Of a DNA stretch of 64,000 nucleotides, positions 11,641-22,255 are shown piece after piece; positions within the stretch are counted from its first letter, which is position 1, and each line of letters starts with the position of its first letter. The stretch spans positions 69,362,856 to 69,426,855 of the forward strand of contig OY726572.1 of the NCBI GenBank assembly GCA_963383645.1. The letters run 5' to 3'. The notes under the pieces are model-generated. The model searched no databases. It was not told the DNA's origin and was given only the letters and a program-made list of their open reading frames with translations. The DNA comes from Muscardinus avellanarius (taxonomy: Eukaryota; Chordata; Mammalia; Rodentia; Gliridae). A program made the translations under genes and the position numbers.

Positions 11641-11993
11641 TTTTACTTAGCGTAACGTTCTCTGATCCCATCCCTGAAAATGACATACTTTTGTTTTTCT
11701 TCATGGCTGAGTAAAATTTCCTTGTGTGTCTCTACCACAGTTTTTTAATCCATTCATCTGTTGATGCACACCTAGGTTGGTTCTATAATTCGGCTACTGT
11801 GGATTGTGCTGCAGTAAACATGTATCCCTAGTATTCTAATTCTTTTGGAAAGATACGAAGGGAGGATTGAGGAGGGTAACAGTTTAATTAATGATATTTT
11901 ATATATGAAAGCACCACTACCAATGTCATTAACATGATGAGGAATGAGGAGGGGGAGTGAGGTTGAATGCAGTGGGGAAAAAATATCAAGTTT

Positions 11994-12222
11994 GCTGGGC
12001 GTGGTGGAGCACACTTATAACCCCAGCATTCGGGAGGCTGAGACAGGAGGATCACGGTTCGCAGACAGCCTCAGTTACCTAGTGAGGCCCTTTGCAACTC
12101 AGTGAGACCCTGTTTCAAAATTAAGGATAAAAAAAATAGGGTTGGGGCTATAGCTCAGAGGTAGAATGTCCCTGGGTTCCATCCCCAGTACCGCAAAATA
12201 AATAAATAAATAAAATAAATAA
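11994..12222 (+). mobile_element. B1-dID SINE with exact TSD
   Basis: Full-length plus copy with (AAAT)n tail. TSD ATCAAGTTT lies at 11985-11993 and 12223-12231. Confidence 0.96.
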
Positions 12223-12296
12223 ATCAAGTTTGTGTGTATGTATAAATGTATTACTTTGAGCCTCACTATGATGTATAATTACCATGCACCAATAAA

Positions 12297-12847
12297 AGTA
12301 GAAAAATCATGATGGTTTGTCAAGTATATTATTTATCTACAAAAGCAAACAGAAGCCACAGAAAAATTTTCAGAACTAATATACAAATTCAGCATCATAA
12401 CTAGAACTAGCAACAGTTTCCGTATTCCTAGCAATATGACTTCAGTGGGGTGCTTGCCAGTCTCAGAGGGGGAGGCTGGGATGGACCTCTGAGAGCCTCC
12501 TGGAGCTAGGGCACAAGGCCTGGAATCCAGGGGCCAGCAGAAGGGAAGCTGATGAACCCTCCTTCTTTTGACGGAGATGCTGAATCAGGGACACCTGTAC
12601 CCTCCGTCTGGCTGACCCAGAAGTCAATAGGCCTCTGGGGCATCCCAGCTCAGCTTTAATTATTCAGTCTCTGGAACTGGATTAAGGTGATCCCAGATTA
12701 CTAGTGCTTCTAGGCACATGGCAAAAATAACACAAATCCATTCTAGGAAGAGGAATAACTAAAGGTGTAATTCTCTAGGGAACTGTAACAGTACTATATA
12801 TGTATGTTATTGATATAAAATATTGAGCTGAATAAAAACAATAACAC
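12297..12847. other. Unassigned single-copy sequence
   Basis: No repeat recognised. 12440-12700 is more GC-rich than its flanks, with no coding or splice support. Confidence 0.45.
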
Positions 12848-13247
12848 TAGCTGGGTGTGGTGGTGCAGGCCTGAATCCCAGTACTTGGGAGGCTGAGACA
12901 GGAAAATTATAGATTTGAGGACAGCCTGAGCAGCATAGCAACCTAGTAAGACCCTGTTTCGAAACCAAAAATAGAAAGGATGGGGTAGCCAGGCATGGTG
13001 GCGCATGCTTGTAATCCCAGTACTTGGGAGGCTGAGACAAGAGGATCACAGGTTCATGGCCAGCCTCAGCTACTTAGTGAGGCCCTCTGCAACTTAGTGA
13101 GACCCTATTTCGAAATAAAGAATAAAAAATAGAATTCGGGGGTATCTTGGAGGTAGAATGCCCCTAGATTTAATCTTTAGTATTGGGAAAAAAAAGGGTT
13201 GGGGTGTAGGTTGGAGGTAGGATGCCCTTGGGTTCAATACCATACAC
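12848..13247 (+). mobile_element. B1-dID SINE split by another plus-strand SINE
   Basis: Head and body at 12848-12986. The ID tail resumes at 13193-13247 (GGGTTGGGGTGTAGGTTGGAGG). Near-identical AAAGG(G)(A/T)TGGGGT flanks the insert. Confidence 0.9.
12987..13192 (+). mobile_element. B1-dID SINE, nested same-orientation
   Basis: Full-length plus copy (AGCCAGGCATGGTGGCGC to TTTAGTATTGGG plus A-run) inserted into the junction between head and tail of an older copy. Confidence 0.93.
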
Positions 13248-13292
13248 ACCCTAAAAATAAAAAGTAAGATAAATAAAAATATTATATATTTA

Positions 13293-13496
13293 TATTTTTA
13301 TTTTATTTTATTTTTGTGGTACTGAGGATGAAACCCTTCTTTCTACCTTCAGGTTACAGTCCCAGACCTATTTTATTTTATTTTTTATTTGGAAACAGGG
13401 TCTCTTAAGCCAGTGAGGCTGACTGCGAACCTGCACGATCCTCCTGTCTCCGCCTCCCAAGCGCGGGGATTACAAGCGTGCGCCACCATGCGTGGC
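13293..13496 (-). mobile_element. B1-dID fold-back variant, intermediate tail
   Basis: Minus copy, body 13316-13496. It has the body inverted repeat (CTTAAGCCAGTGAGGCTGACT on plus, loop TGAG). The tail lacks GCCCCTG but does not have the GGAACC fold-back. TSD of 18 bp, AAAAATATTATATATTTA, at 13275-13292 and 13499-13516. Confidence 0.95.
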
Positions 13497-13597
13497 CTAA
13501 AAATATTATATATTTAAACTTGTGGGAAGAACCAGTTATATAAGAACAAGCTACTCCATTTGTCAGTGCATTAATTTCAAAATATAAAAACAATTTT

Positions 13598-13791
13598 TTT
13601 GGTACTGGAGATGGAACCCAGGGGCATTCTACCTCCAAGCTACACCCCCAGCCCTATTTTTTTTAATTCTTTATTTTGAAACAGGGTCTCACTGAGTTGC
13701 AAAGGATCTCACTAAGTAGCTGCAAATGGCGATCCTCCTGTCTCAGCCTCCTGAATGCTGGGATTACAAGCGTGCGCCACCACGCCTGGCT
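13598..13791 (-). mobile_element. B1-dID SINE
   Basis: Minus copy with a small deletion in the middle (AGCTGCAAATGGCGATCC) and a clear head end CACGCCTGGCTG. Confidence 0.94.
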
Positions 13792-14002
13792 GACCACCCA
13801 ATTTACAACTAGATCATTGTCCATTCTGTGGACGACTAGGCATGCTCCTCTCCTCCTCCTGACGTCCTCACACCAAGAGGAATATTCTATCCCACGCTCA
13901 ATCTTCCTCTTAAAGTCAGGCTGGTATTTATTTAGCTGAAGATTAAATCTGATAATTATCAGTTTTACCTCATGATTACTAATAAGAGTGAAAGAAAAAA
14001 AC

Positions 14003-14412
14003 ATGGCCAGACCGCGAGGCTCAGGCCTGAAAGCCCCACTGTTTGGAAGGCTGAGGCAGGAGGATCACAGCTTCAAGGCCGGCCTGGGCTACTTAGCAGG
14101 ACCCTGTTTCAAAAAAAAAAAAAAATTATAGTGCTAGGCGTGGTGGCGCACGCTTGTAATCCCGGTACTTAGGAGGCTGCGACAGGAGGATCCGTGTTCG
14201 TGGCCAGCCTCAGCTATTTAGTGAGGCCCTCTGCAACTTAGTGAGACCCTATTTCAAAAATAAAGAATAAAAAATTGGGCTGGGAGTGTAGCTTGGAGGT
14301 AAAATGCCCCGGGTACAATCCCCAGCACCACAGAATAAAATAAAATAAATAATACAAAAGGGTTGGAGATGTGGTAGATTGTTTCTAGGATTGATCCCCA
14401 GTACTACAATAA
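14003..14412 (+). mobile_element. B1-dID SINE split by another plus-strand SINE
   Basis: Old head at 14003-14130 ends in an A-run. Its ID tail resumes at 14357-14412 (GGGTTGGAGATGTGG...CCCCAGTACTAC) with (AAAT)n. Confidence 0.8.
14131..14356 (+). mobile_element. B1-dID SINE, nested
   Basis: Full-length plus copy GTGCTAGGCGTGGTGGCGC to CCCCAGCACCACAG, followed by A-rich (AAAT/AAAAT) tail. Confidence 0.92.
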
Positions 14413-14767
14413 ATAAATAAATAAATAAGAAAAAAGAAAAAGAAAAATGACAGATGACTATAGTCCTTTCCAAGTGATTATTAAAGCTTTAAAATTGTTT
14501 TTATACTTTTGAAATGAATGTGCTTACAAATATGGTGGCTTGTTTTTATGTAACTGGCACCAAATAGAATTAAAGTTAAAAGAGGTAATTATACACCAAA
14601 TTTATATATATTAGTACATAATACATTGAAACCAGGGCCCTGCTCATGCTAGGCCAGCACTCTGGTACTGATCTATACCCCCGGCCCTTCTTTTTTTCTC
14701 TCCACAGTACTAGAGATGGAACCCAGGGATATTCTACCTCCAAGCTACACCCCCAGCCTTATTATTA

Positions 14768-14768
<1 letters not shown>

Positions 14769-14811
<43 letters not shown>
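14769..14811. repeat. (GT)n microsatellite
   Basis: About 21 GT units at the 3' end of the innermost nested SINE. Confidence 0.96.
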
Positions 14812-14814
<3 letters not shown>

Positions 14815-15009
14815 TACTGGGGATGGTACCCAGGGGCATTCTACCTCCGAGTGACACCCCAGCCCTATTTTTTATTCTTTATTTTGAAACAGGGTCTCAC
14901 TGAGTTGCAAAGAACCTCACTAAGTAGCTGAGGCTGGCTGTGAACTACGATCCTCCTGTCTCAGCCTCCTAAATGCTGGGATTACAAGCGTGTGCCACCA
15001 CGCCTGGCT
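14769..15009 (-). mobile_element. Innermost SINE of the nest
   Basis: Full-length minus copy, body 14813-15009. Its A-tail has become (GT)n at 14769-14811. Confidence 0.93.
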
Positions 15010-15411
15010 CCTATTTTTTATTCTTTAGTTTGAAACAGGGTCTCACTAAATTGCAGAGGGCCTCATTTTGTAGCTGAGGCTGGCGGCCAACCTGTGACCC
15101 TCCTGTCTCAGCCTCCCAAGTGGGATTACAAGTGTGTGCCACCATACCCTGCTCATTCCCAGCCCTTTTAAAATCTATTTTGAGGCAGAGTGTTGCTAAG
15201 TTGCACAGGCTAGTCTCAAGCTTTCCATCCTCCTGACTCAGTCTCCCTGGTGACTGAGATTCTGTCAATCACAACCACACCTGGCTTGTCAAAATATATC
15301 TTGCTTAAAGTAATTGACATAAATTAGAGTTGGGATTTGAAGTAAAGAAACAGTAGTGGGCTATGAGAACGAAAACGCTGTCTATGGAGAAATTGTTGAG
15401 GCTGAAAATAA

Positions 15412-15490
15412 AAAATAGGGCTGGAGGTGTAGCTCAGACATAGAGTATCCCTGAGTTCTATCCCCAGTACTGGGAAAAAAAAAAAAAAAG
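15412..15490 (+). mobile_element. Isolated ID-type SINE tail
   Basis: GGGCTGGAGGTGTAGCTCAGACATAGAG to CCCCAGTACTGGG plus A-run. No B1 head precedes it, so it is a 5'-truncated B1-dID or an ID relic. Confidence 0.8.
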
Positions 15491-15677
15491 ACTTTGGTCC
15501 ATAGAAAACAGGTTTCTGAATGAGCTCATTTTTGGGCCTGGCTGCCTAACAAGCCCCTCCTCTATTGAAGAATTCCCCAAAGAAATGCCACGTGATGAGG
15601 ATGAGGCACGGATCTCACGAATCCAGATCATAATCAGATCTAGAGTGTGCGAGTAAGAAATTAAGAAGGTCCCTTGT

Positions 15678-15871
15678 CAAGCCCAGTTTGTGATCCCAGC
15701 ATTCAGGACGCTGAGACAAGAGGATCGTGGTTCGTGGACAGTCTCAGCTACTTAGTGGGGCCCTTTGCAACTCAGTGAGACCCTGTTTTAAAATAAAGAA
15801 ATAAAAAAAATAGGGCTGGGAGTATAGCTGGGAAGTAGACCATCCCTGGGTTCCATCCCCAGTACAGCAAA

Positions 15872-15908
<37 letters not shown>
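15678..15908 (+). mobile_element. B1-dID SINE with TSD
   Basis: Plus copy lacking the first ~10 bp of the head, with (AAAT)n tail at 15870-15908. TSD AAGG(T/C)CCCTTGT at 15666-15677 and 15909-15920. Confidence 0.95.
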
Positions 15909-15910
<2 letters not shown>

Positions 15911-15920
15911 GGCCCCTTGT

Positions 15921-17171
15921 GGAAGGAGACACTGAAGTGGTAACACCCTGCAGTTGGAAATTGGATTGTTCTCCTAATTGCAAATTGGCAGCTTTATGTT
16001 CGAGCGCACACACACCCCCTCTAGGCAGAGCCAATGAGCCTCCCTGCCAAAGCTTGTCATACATACACTGGAAGAAGAGAGGGAAGAGCAGGAGGAAGAA
16101 GAAGAAGAAGAAAAGGGAGCATTGATATGGGTCAAACTCAGGGAAACAATCAGACCACAAGGGTTGAGTCAGTAAAAGATTAGAAGCTTTTCTCTACTCG
16201 TTCCTTTTCCTGGTTGGTGTTTCTTTGGAGTCTTTATTCTGAGCCTTCCTGGGCCTTGGCCCTCTTCCTGTAGAGCAGCTGGCTGCACTGAAGTCTCTCT
16301 GGCCTTGGGTGGGTGCTCTGTCCTAGAACGTAGAGACAAACACTATCACTTAAGCCAAGATTGAGTTTGGCCCAGGATTCCACGTGAGGCTGGATTTCGT
16401 CTAGGCTTTGAGCTTGGGAGGCCAAAAGCTTCACTGTGCTGCCTGCAGAGCCTGACTGAGCTCACAAGGTTTAGGAAACCCACGTAGGGATCTGGCCGCA
16501 AAGCCCTTTGGTGATGCACGCTGTACATTTGCTTGTTTTCAGGGACTTGTGGAGGAGATGAGCAGCTGGCCACAAATACGGGGATTTGTCGTTCCAGAAA
16601 TTGCTTTCTCACTTACCCCTGGGAAGGATTAACGCTCCGTGACGATAGCAGTTTGCCGCAAAATTGTCTTTGCTGTTCCTGCCCCAGAGAGGATTACTAA
16701 GAGAAAGGGATGAAGAAATGGATCCTCTTGAAGAAATAAGAGGGCAAGCCTTAGTGAGAGCGTGTGAGATATAACCAGCCTTAAGAGCATACAAGTGTGA
16801 GTCCAGATAGTATACAATCCCTCCAGGTCTATGAAGGTACCCGGTATAAGAGCGTCTCATACTCTCACAAGCAACTCTCCTAGGGAGACCACAGGCATGG
16901 CGTTAGTGATGGGAAAGAACCCCGTGGCTCCGAGCAGCAGATGGCCACAGACTGCCAAGGGATGGATAGGAGAAAAGACTTCTGCTCTGGTAGAGACAGG
17001 GTGTGGAGAGGAGAAAGGGGCGTCCCAGTGGCCCCTGAAATCACCCTTCTTTCTCCCAAATCGCTGATTTCTCTTTCTATACAGGCATTCTCCTATTGTC
17101 TTATAAACATGCTGTAGTATATCTCTTCTCTCAAATACCAGCAAAATTCTCTTTCATCACCTTTATTCCAT
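15921..17171. other. Unassigned single-copy sequence
   Basis: 1.25 kb without a SINE. Minus frames of 62-95 codons overlap heavily and show no family signature. A short AAG-rich run lies at 16090-16115. Confidence 0.45.
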
Positions 17172-17744
17172 TGATATGTGTTTGGATATTGAATATTTCC
17201 CAAATGCCCACGTGTCGAAGGCTTATTCCCTGGCCTGGGACATTACTGGCGGGCGGCAGTTTCTTTAGGAGGTAGGGACTCATGAAAGGGGTCAGGTTAT
17301 TGGGGCATGACCCTAACTGGGGCCCATTCCCTTCCTGTCTCTGCTTCCCTCTGCCAGGAGGACAGCTTCATCATGCGCCCCTCACCATGGTGTTCTTCTT
17401 CATTACAGGCTCAAAAAAAAATGGAGCCAGTGGGGTGCACACCTGTGATCCCATTTCTTGGGAGGCTGAGATTGGAGGATTGCGGCTTTAAGGACATCTC
17501 AGTGATGTAGTGAGACTCTCACCAACCTAGTGACACCCTGCTTCAAAATAAAATAAGGCTGGGGGTGTAGCTCGGAGGTAGAATACCCCTGGGAGTACCA
17601 CACACATACACACACATGCACACACAATAGAGCCACCTGGCATGGGCTGAAACCCTTGACACCATGAGCCAAAATAAACCTTTATTTTATATAAGTTGAT
17701 TACATCAGGTACTTTGTCATAGCAACCGAAAGCTGACTAATATA
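17172..17744 (+). mobile_element. ORR1-type MaLR LTR carrying a SINE
   Basis: Rodent ORR1 landmarks in order: CCCAAATGCCCACGTGTCGAAGGC, CTTTAGGAGGTAGGG, GGTCAGGTTATTGGGGCATG, then after the SINE GCTGAAACCCTTGACACCATGAGCC, AAAATAAACCTTTATT and GAAAGCTGACTAATATA. No clear TSD remains. Confidence 0.88.
17409..17625 (+). mobile_element. B1-dID SINE inside ORR1 LTR
   Basis: Diverged plus copy. Tail GCTGGGGGTGTAGCTCGGAGG with GGGTTCCATCCCCA deleted, ending in (CA)-rich sequence. Confidence 0.88.
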
Positions 17745-17837
17745 ATGTTCTGTTTCTTCGAAGCTCTTATTTCCAGAAATGTTCTTTTGGGTGTTATCTC
17801 TATATTATTTGCCTCCTTACTTGTGCATCTGTATATT

Positions 17838-17955
17838 ATTTGTTTCCCTACTCCACGAGGACAGGATTTTGCCTTCCTTCTTCACTGTCCTTTTATCCTA
17901 GAATAGCATTTGGCTATTACTTAGCTGGGGCTTAGTAAATATTTAATTGAATGTA
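17838..17955 (+). mobile_element. L2 LINE 3' end, relic
   Basis: CCACGAGGACAGGATTTTG ... CCTAGAATAGCATTTGGC ... TTAGTAAATATTTAATTGAATG follows the conserved 3' end of L2. Confidence 0.7.
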
Positions 17956-19180
17956 AGAAGTTGAGTGGCATGAAGATATGAGAAGTAATTACCTAGGTAA
18001 AAATAGATTTATTTTAATGGTAATTATAGGTTCCAGAGACAGACACAATAGGCAGAACTCTGACTCTAAGAATAATAGGAAAAGCAATTCCATAATCCAG
18101 CTGGTTCTACACCAGCAATGACAAACACCTGGGATTCATGTGGCCACTTTTCCATTGTGCTTTCAAGACAGACATCACTAATCCATCACAGCTTCTTCCT
18201 GCAGAGAGCAGTTACTTTTTCCCTGATTGTTGACGCCGTAGCACAAACAAAAGGATGAGATTTAGCACAGAAAGATAGGTTTGGAGACCATATTAATAGA
18301 GGAGGCTAATATCCTTCCATAACATTGCTCAATAATCAGCTTTAGAGTGTGAATATGGAAAATGAGGAATGGTTGAACGACTTGAGTTTTATTCTTTTCG
18401 CGACGCACCAAATGACACTATAGTTTAATCACCCACCTGCACTGATTAAGGGAACCAATTGGAGAGCTTGGTATTTAGCCAAGGACAGATGCCAAAACTC
18501 AGTGGAGCGAACCTGTTGGTGACGTCTAAAAGTACAGGGCAGAGGTGTGCCCCTCTGGCCATGACTGGCAGCTGTAACTCACCTCTTCTGAGAGCTGTCA
18601 GCTCCAGGGCCAAGTTGGCTAGGATGCTGAGAATGAAAGAAGAGGCTGGGTGAGACCAGGAAGGGCAGCTCCTACCCACTTTATGAATTGGTTTTATAAG
18701 GAAGGAGGCAAAGAAGATGGAAGCAGCAGTGGGGATGTTGCCTCTCATTAAAGTGTGGGTGGGACCAATATTTGACTTGTAAACCTGAGACTTCCTATAA
18801 CTGGCACAAAATCAATACACTGGGAGAGTCAAGGAGTATTTACAAAGGCCAACAATGGCCTGCATGGGAACAGATGCCAGGAAACAGAGCCCTTCTTGTG
18901 GTTCTACACACCCAAAGCAACTCACACAAGAATTGCCTCTAGCTGAGAGATCTGCTCATAGCTGGTGGGGGACTCTGGCTAACAGATAGACTTCTGTCCA
19001 ATACGAGTAGCTTTGCAGAAATTTTTGTTATGATAGGTAAAGCTGTTAAGCAATCAAACAAAACCCTGGAGACAGAAGTCAACTGTGGATGTGCGTAGGC
19101 TCCCTGTTCTCGTTCCTGTTCCTCACCTTGCACTGTAGCGAGGGCCCTGAGATGCCCTGCTCAGAGAGGCTGGGCAGAGG
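17956..19180. other. Unassigned single-copy sequence, SINE-poor
   Basis: 1.2 kb with no recognised repeat. A minus frame of 100 codons at 18446-18748 has no homologue I recognise and no initiation or splice context worth calling. Confidence 0.45.
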
Positions 19181-19194
19181 GCTTGGTTATTCTT

Positions 19195-19400
19195 TTTTTT
19201 TGTGTGTGTGGTAATGGGGATGGATCAGGGGCATTCTACCTCTGAGCTACACCCTCAGCCCTATTTTTTATTCTTTATTTTGATACAGGGTCTCACTGAA
19301 TTGCAAAGGGCCTAAGTAGTAGCTAAGGCTGTCCTTGAACCACAATCCTCCTGTCTCAGCCTCCCAATGCTGGGGCTACAAGCACGCATTACCACACCTG
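19195..19400 (-). mobile_element. B1-dID SINE with TSD
   Basis: Full-length minus copy. Host bases GCTTGGTTA(T/C)TCTT precede it at 19181 and follow at 19401. Confidence 0.95.
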
Positions 19401-19414
19401 GCTTGGTTACTCTT

Positions 19415-19771
19415 GGTTGGACACTGCACTTCCCCTCCACGAGAGTGAGAATCGCCTCACACAGGAGCATGTGAGACCAAGAGAATGGGTTTGTATGTCT
19501 CTCCTGGGGTGGCACTGGCTTCGCAGAGAAGCCGATGGGAGAGAGGGGGAGACTCAAAGAGGCATGAGGTTGCTCAGGGGAATCTCAGTAGAGAAGGAAT
19601 CACTTCTTGAATTGCAACGGAATAGGACTAACACCTTCCAAAGTGTGGGTCTTCTTGCCTGGGCCATCTCCCCCATTTTCCTCCCTGTCTCCTTCCTCTC
19701 TGCCCTTCAGTTCCTCGGGTGTCCTTGCTCTTCAAGAAGTCACACCTCGTCCTTTATTCCCTCTCCACCCA
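19415..19771. other. Unassigned sequence
   Basis: No repeat or exon recognised. The long plus frames crossing 19417-20086 run through a SINE and are not genes. Confidence 0.45.
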
Positions 19772-19781
19772 TCACACCATC

Positions 19782-19983
19782 TTTTTCTTTTTCTTTTTTT
19801 TGGTGGTATTGGGGTTCCTGGAAACCCTTCTATCTCTGGGCTATACTCCCAGACCTATTTTATACTTTTTTATTTTTGGAAACAGGGTCTCTTAAGCCAG
19901 CGAGGCTGGCTTCAAACCAGCATGATCCTCCTGTCTCCGCCTCCCAAGCGCGGGGATTACAAGCGTGCGCCACCACGCCCGGC
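19782..19983 (-). mobile_element. B1-dID fold-back variant with exact TSD
   Basis: Minus copy, body 19802-19983. Both fold-backs are present: AAGCCAGC-GAG-GCTGGCTT on plus, and tail GGGGTTCCTGGAAACCC. TSD TCACACCATC at 19772-19781 and 19984-19993. Confidence 0.96.
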
Positions 19984-20206
19984 TCACACCATCATTTTCC
20001 ATACTCAAACTGTAAGCCACACTGTTTGTAATGGCCACCTCTTCTTAACATCCAGATTTCTAGACACTATACAAGACAATTTATAGTCATTTACTGCCTT
20101 TGGTCTTCCTAACAATGTACACAGTACCTTGGTGAGCTAGGTATTATTTGCTTCCTCTTCGGAGGCTCAAAGGTGCTTGCTTTCCCAAGGTCAAAAATTT
20201 TAAGTG

Positions 20207-20419
20207 GGTGGTGGTGCACGCTTGTAATCCCAGCATTTGGGAGGCTGAGACAGGAGTATCTGGGTTCATGGACAACCTCAGCTACTTAGTGAGGCCCTTT
20301 GCAACTCAGCGAGACCCTGTTTTAAGAATAAAGAATAGGGCTGGGGGAAGCTTGGAGGTAGAATGCCCCTGGGTTCTATCCCCAGTACCACACACACAAA
20401 AAAATAAAAAATAAAAAAG
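20207..20419 (+). mobile_element. B1-dID SINE with TSD
   Basis: Plus copy with part of the ID A-box lost (GGGCTGGGGGAAGCTTGG). TSD ATTTTAAGTG at 20197-20206 and 20420-20429. Confidence 0.95.
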
Positions 20420-20429
20420 ATTTTAAGTG

Positions 20430-20616
20430 ATACGCTGGTGTGGTCATTCATTCCTGTAATCCTAGTATTTGGGAGGCTGAGGTAGGATGATCTCAAGTTT
20501 GAGGCCAGCATGCAGTAATGTAGTGAAACACTGTTTCAAAATAAAAAATAAAGAGGGTTGGGGTGTAGCTCAGAGGTAGAACATCCTTGGGTTCAATGCC
20601 TAGTACCACACATGAA
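20430..20616 (+). mobile_element. B1-dID SINE, older
   Basis: Diverged plus copy that directly follows the previous one and lies in the same MIR. Confidence 0.9.
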
Positions 20617-20738
20617 AAAAAATTTAGGTGATAGAGTTGAGATTCAAACCTAGTATTTTCTTAAGTCTATTCTTAACTGCTACTGTTTTCCAGTGTGTCA
20701 TTTAGAAGAATGTCATTATATTTAAAAGGAATATCATA

Positions 20739-20935
20739 GCCAAGTGTGGTGGCACATGCCTGTGATCCCGGTGATTGGGAGGCTGAGACAGGAGGACTGC
20801 AGGTTCAAAGTCAGACTCAGCCACATAGTGAGGCTTTCAACAACTTAGCAAGACTCTGTTTACAAATACAAAATAGCTTGGAAGTAGAATGTCTCTGGAT
20901 TCAATCCCCAGCACCACCACCACAAAAAAAAAGAA
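20739..20935 (+). mobile_element. B1-dID SINE with exact TSD
   Basis: Plus copy with short central and tail deletions. TSD GAATATCATA at 20729-20738 and 20936-20945. Confidence 0.95.
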
Positions 20936-20945
20936 GAATATCATA

Positions 20946-21288
20946 ATCGAACTTGAAAAATTTTACACTTCAGTAAAGCATTATGTGCTTATGTGCTTGG
21001 TCTTGTAATGATGAAGAAATCTGCCTCTAAAAAGGACACGGCATACCTAGTACTCACAGTATTTCTCAATGGCGGTGGCCTTTTAGTCAGTCTGTGCACT
21101 GCAGAATATGCTAGGATCCTTTGTCCCTGCCAGTTAATGCTAGTTGGGTTCTTAGTCAATGCACAACTAAAAGTGCCCCCTGAGGATACAGATGTTACCA
21201 CCTCTGGCTGAAGATAGCTGATGGTAGACTGTGATCACCAGGGGCCCAGGGGCTGGGTCTTTCTTATTGTGGGGGCCCCAGCATCTGG
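20946..21288. other. Unassigned sequence
   Basis: 21060-21285 resembles a decayed hAT-type non-autonomous element (TTTCTCAATGGCGGTGGCC, AAGTGCCCCCTGAGGATAC) but the match is too weak to name. Confidence 0.35.
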
Positions 21289-21578
21289 CTCAGTGAACAA
21301 CCCTGACAACTGTAAATTGTTAATAAGACTTAGGCAGAACAAATCCTTCTCTCTGTCTCTAAGCTATCAGCCAAGAGCTGCAGCCAGGATTGACCTTGGT
21401 CAGCTAAGAATTGGCTGTTAGCCCAGTTGAATACTGTTAAAACCCAAACACCTGCGCTTAAAAAGTTTAAGCTGTTGTGGTCAGTATGGACCAATCCCCT
21501 TGCGCCAGACCAACCTGGCTCAGAAGTCAGCCAATCAGGTAGCTACTAAGTAGTTCCTCCAGCCCTCCCCTAACCACC

Positions 21579-21586
21579 ATAAAAGC
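21579..21586 (+). promoter_or_regulatory. TATA-like box of the solo LTR
   Basis: CATAAAAG lies 44 bp 3' of a CCAAT box and 85 bp 5' of AATAAA, the spacing expected of a retroviral LTR promoter. Confidence 0.7.
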
Positions 21587-21663
21587 TTTGTCTAGCTGCT
21601 GCTCAAGGCTCTCGGTACAGATCCGCTGCATTGGTGAGGTCTGAGAGTCCGAGCCTAAGCCCG

Positions 21664-21669
21664 AATAAA
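21664..21669 (+). terminator. LTR polyadenylation signal
   Basis: AATAAA followed within 25 bp by T-rich GCTCTTTGCTTTTGCA. Confidence 0.75.
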
Positions 21670-21744
21670 GGCTCTTTGCTTTTGCATATGGTGACAGTCT
21701 CCTGGTGGTCTTTGGGGACTCCTCGAACCGGGCGTTACACTCAG

Positions 21745-22241
21745 GATGTCCCCTAACAATTTATGGGGCAATAGCATTTCACCTTTGTGTTGGATGTTAT
21801 CTCATCTGATCTTAGGTGTCTTGTCCACATAATCTCAACATGCCTGTAACATTATTCATTTCACATTAGGTACACAAATCAAACTTTGACCATTTCTTGT
21901 AGAAACTCAGTCAGACGGATTTAACCCAAACATGAAGTCTTCTATCTCGTGAGTCTCTGCTGCTGCCCCATCTGCACACAGTAAACTAAAATTGTGCTTC
22001 ATCTTTACATGTTTGGAGCAGGGCGCCTTATGCCATGCTGCCCATTGACAGATAGATACCAATAGAAAGAGTCACCCATCCTCTCCCCCTGCATTGCTCT
22101 TGATTCCCATTCATGAACGTCTGAGATGCCCATTGTCTTCTTACTCTTCTTATTCCCAGTGGTGGCACTTCCTACTCGCTTCCTCAGCCTCGCACCCCTG
22201 TCCTGTTGGCCTCCTCCTTTAGGAAAATTCTTTTTAAATCT
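21745..22241. other. Unassigned sequence with possible MIR relic
   Basis: 21795-21885 (GTTATCTCATCTGATCTTAGG) is weakly MIR-like on minus. The rest is not recognised. Confidence 0.35.
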
Positions 22242-22255
22242 AAAGATACAGTCTG

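Larger units (their letters stand above)
11331..12296. mobile_element. 5'-inverted L1 3' fragment with two SINE insertions
   Basis: Antisense ORF2 occupies 11331-11870 (ATGAGGGAAAACATGTGACC, TTCATGGCTGAGTAAAATTTCC, TTTTTTAATCCATTCATCTG). The remainder is sense 3'UTR: a G-rich GAGGAATGAGGAGGGGGAG stretch and an end CCTCACTATGATGTATAATTACCATGCACCAATAAAA. Opposite orientation of the 5' part with a sense 3' end is the usual product of twin-primed L1 integration. SINEs interrupt it at 11420-11640 and 11994-12222. Confidence 0.8.
14691..15155 (-). mobile_element. Middle SINE of the nest
   Basis: Minus copy with ID tail at 14705-14764 and head plus body at 15010-15155. Split by the innermost copy and its (GT)n tail. 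Confidence 0.88.
14627..15287 (-). mobile_element. Outermost SINE of a three-deep nest
   Basis: Oldest minus copy: ID tail at 14627-14690 (ending CCCCCGGCCC) and head at about 15156-15287 (CCCAGCCCTTTTAAAATC to ACACCTGGCTT). About 465 bp of younger SINE separate the halves. Confidence 0.85.
20085..20700 (-). mobile_element. MIR relic split by two SINEs
   Basis: Left piece 20085-20196 (CAGTACCTTGGTGAGCTAGG, CGGAGGCTCAAAGGTG). Right piece 20617-20700 (AGGTGATAGAGTTGAGATTC, AAACCTAGTATTTTC). Both halves fit the minus strand of one MIR. Confidence 0.75.
21294..21739 (+). mobile_element. ERV1/gammaretrovirus-like solo LTR
   Basis: A 446-bp unit beginning TGAACAACC and ending GGGCGTTACA, flanked by the 5-bp duplication CTCAG (21289-21293 and 21740-21744). 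U3 has two CCAAT boxes (about 21490 and 21531) and a TATA-like CATAAAAG at 21579. R/U5 has AATAAA at 21664-21669. No viral genes adjoin it, so only a recombined single LTR remains. Orientation is set by promoter-to-polyA order. Confidence 0.88.

Noticed and set aside
19417..20086. 159- and 204-codon plus frames
   Set aside because: Both cross the minus SINE at 19782-19983 in different frames.
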